Source: DAOTTI01 sp034437795 (GTDB lineage Bacteria; Chloroflexota; UBA11872; UBA12225). From it: DNA of 31,866 nucleotides. Where the stretch lies: NCBI GenBank assembly GCA_034437795.1, contig DAOTTI010000020.1:1-31866 (forward strand). The letters are read 5' to 3'. A program made the position numbers and the translations under genes. This document shows, one piece after another, positions 31,223 through 31,866 of this stretch (the first letter of the stretch is position 1; each line of letters starts with the position of its first letter). The notes under the pieces were generated by a model, which was not told the DNA's origin, did not search any database, and was given only the letters and a program-made list of their open reading frames with translations.

Positions 31223-31294
31223 AGCATGGCCAGCGAGGAGTTTCCTCTCCCAAAGGACGTGAGGGTGAGGGCTCCGCTCACGGATGATCCAGGA
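31223..31294 (+). repeat. Dispersed palindromic repeat with a damaged stem
   Basis: GCATGGCCAGCGAGGAGTTT leads into CCTCTCCCAAAGGACGTGAG, then GGTGAGGGCTCCGCTCACGG and ATGATCCAGG. Both outer flanks are well preserved, while the right stem arm has changed. Confidence 0.7.
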
Positions 31295-31355
31295 TAGTAC
31301 CGCGGCAGGATATGGCAGTGCAGGCGCGGCATCCGATACGCGAGGAGCTGAAAGC

Positions 31356-31690
31356 TCATCGGGCCCCCTGCGGCCGGACCAGGATCGTGGCTGCCTCTCC
31401 CACACTCACACCTGGCCCACGGCCGCGTGCCACCACCGCCTCCGCCGTCGTCAGCCTTGCCAGATCAACCGAACGGTGCCGGTCCGGCTCTCCTCGCAGC
31501 ACGAAGGCGCACGCTCACCGTTCCATCAGGGCTCGGCAACGGTTTCCACGAGCAGGCGCGCTGGCGCCAGCGCATCCGGCGCCGGTGGGGCGCGGCCATC
31601 GTGCGGCAGAGGGTACAAGTCCAGCCCGCGTGCCTCCTCGCCGTACCGAAGCGGTCGCGGCCTGGCATCCGTGGGTCACGTCCTCTCCCC
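31356..31690 (-). pseudogene. Shattered gene remnant of unknown family
   Basis: On the minus strand, protein-like sequence moves through three frames. GLDLYPLPHDGRAPPAPDAL with LLVETVAEP ends at a TGA near 31525. PDGTVSVR follows in a second frame. LRGEPDRHRSVDLARLTTAE with GVSVGEAATILVRPQ follows in a third, ending at TGA 31356. The pieces join smoothly in order, which suggests one former gene with at least two frameshifts. I do not recognise the family. Sequencing error is an alternative. Confidence 0.3.
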
Positions 31691-31721
31691 GCGTCTGCGC
31701 GTCGGAGCGGCGGCGCGGCCA

Positions 31722-31782
31722 CCATGGGGGAGATCCTCTCCCCGTGGGTGTCGTTCCCGCTCGCCCTATCGGAGAGGGGCCT
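31722..31782. repeat. Degenerate dispersed palindromic repeat
   Basis: GAGATCCTCTCCCCGTGGG (31730-31748) and CGCCCTATCGGAGAGGGGCC (31762-31781) contain the stem arms CCTCTCC and GGAGAGG separated by a longer loop. It looks like a decayed or rearranged copy. Confidence 0.45.
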
Positions 31783-31866
31783 AGTGCTGTCGCAGGCAAC
31801 CTCTTCGGGAATGCCAGCCCGCGCACCAGGGAAAGCCATGCCAGGTCGCTGGCCTGATGGTGCACT

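Larger units (their letters stand above)
31095..31866. other. Right-edge region with repeats and relics, no intact gene
   Basis: This stretch has two copies of the palindromic repeat and one fragmented minus-strand gene remnant (listed separately). The 181-codon plus-strand frame 31312-31857 is Arg/Pro/Ala-rich and has no recognisable motif; I treat it as an antisense shadow. No tRNA was recognised. Confidence 0.5.

Overview
The window is strongly GC-rich. Its gene content looks like a free-living heterotrophic member of the Chloroflexota, perhaps Thermomicrobia-like or a soil lineage. Pointers are Tat-type sugar-binding lipoproteins opening with RRR or TRR, a secreted protein with a Thr/Pro/Ala linker and FGFP-type C-terminal repeats, a Prok-RING protein, a UMF1-family transporter and a GT39-like membrane protein. 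No rRNA, tRNA, phage or intact insertion sequence was found. The taxonomic call is an inference from protein style.

Layout, left to right. 1-4.1 kb: a large secreted modular protein leaves the left edge (minus strand), then a small RING-like protein and a D-cysteine desulfhydrase/ACC deaminase-type enzyme. 4.1-8.6 kb: a three-domain phosphotransferase resembling rifampicin phosphotransferase, divergent from a sulfatase. 8.6-10.6 kb: two small cytosolic proteins between two gene relics (an ECF41-like sigma factor tail and a flotillin-like fragment). 10.6-15.8 kb: a GT39-like membrane protein, a DapA-family aldolase/lyase and a divergent sugar-binding lipoprotein, with short direct repeats in both intergenic gaps. 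15.8-18.1 kb: nested inverted repeats, a frameshifted gene and an MFS transporter. 18.3-22.5 kb: an M28 peptidase, a run of damaged genes (zinc ribbon, ABC ATPase tail, PIN-like toxin), a NUDIX hydrolase and a Uma2 nuclease. 22.6-26.8 kb: a YyaL/Spata20-type protein, a tiny CxxC protein and peptidase T. 27-31 kb: a GH10 xylanase, a second sugar-binding lipoprotein and an EamA transporter. 31.1-31.9 kb: palindromic repeats and a shattered gene remnant.

Functionally the genes suggest scavenging of plant and animal polymers: xylanase, sulfatase, two ABC solute-binding proteins, an aldolase-type enzyme and two peptidases. They are mostly single-gene units on alternating strands. Neither binding protein has permease genes beside it.

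The most distinctive non-coding signal is a dispersed palindromic repeat of about 65-75 bp with a core of CCCTCTCCC-AAA-GGGAGAGGG. It occurs a dozen or more times, always between genes, often in tandem and often where genes converge. A second signal is a set of 13-14 bp or longer short repeats, rich in start-codon-like triplets, at or just before the 5' ends of the secreted protein, the xylanase and peptidase T. I did not find a clear new multi-gene system. The repeat families, the phosphotransferase and the decay cluster are the best leads.
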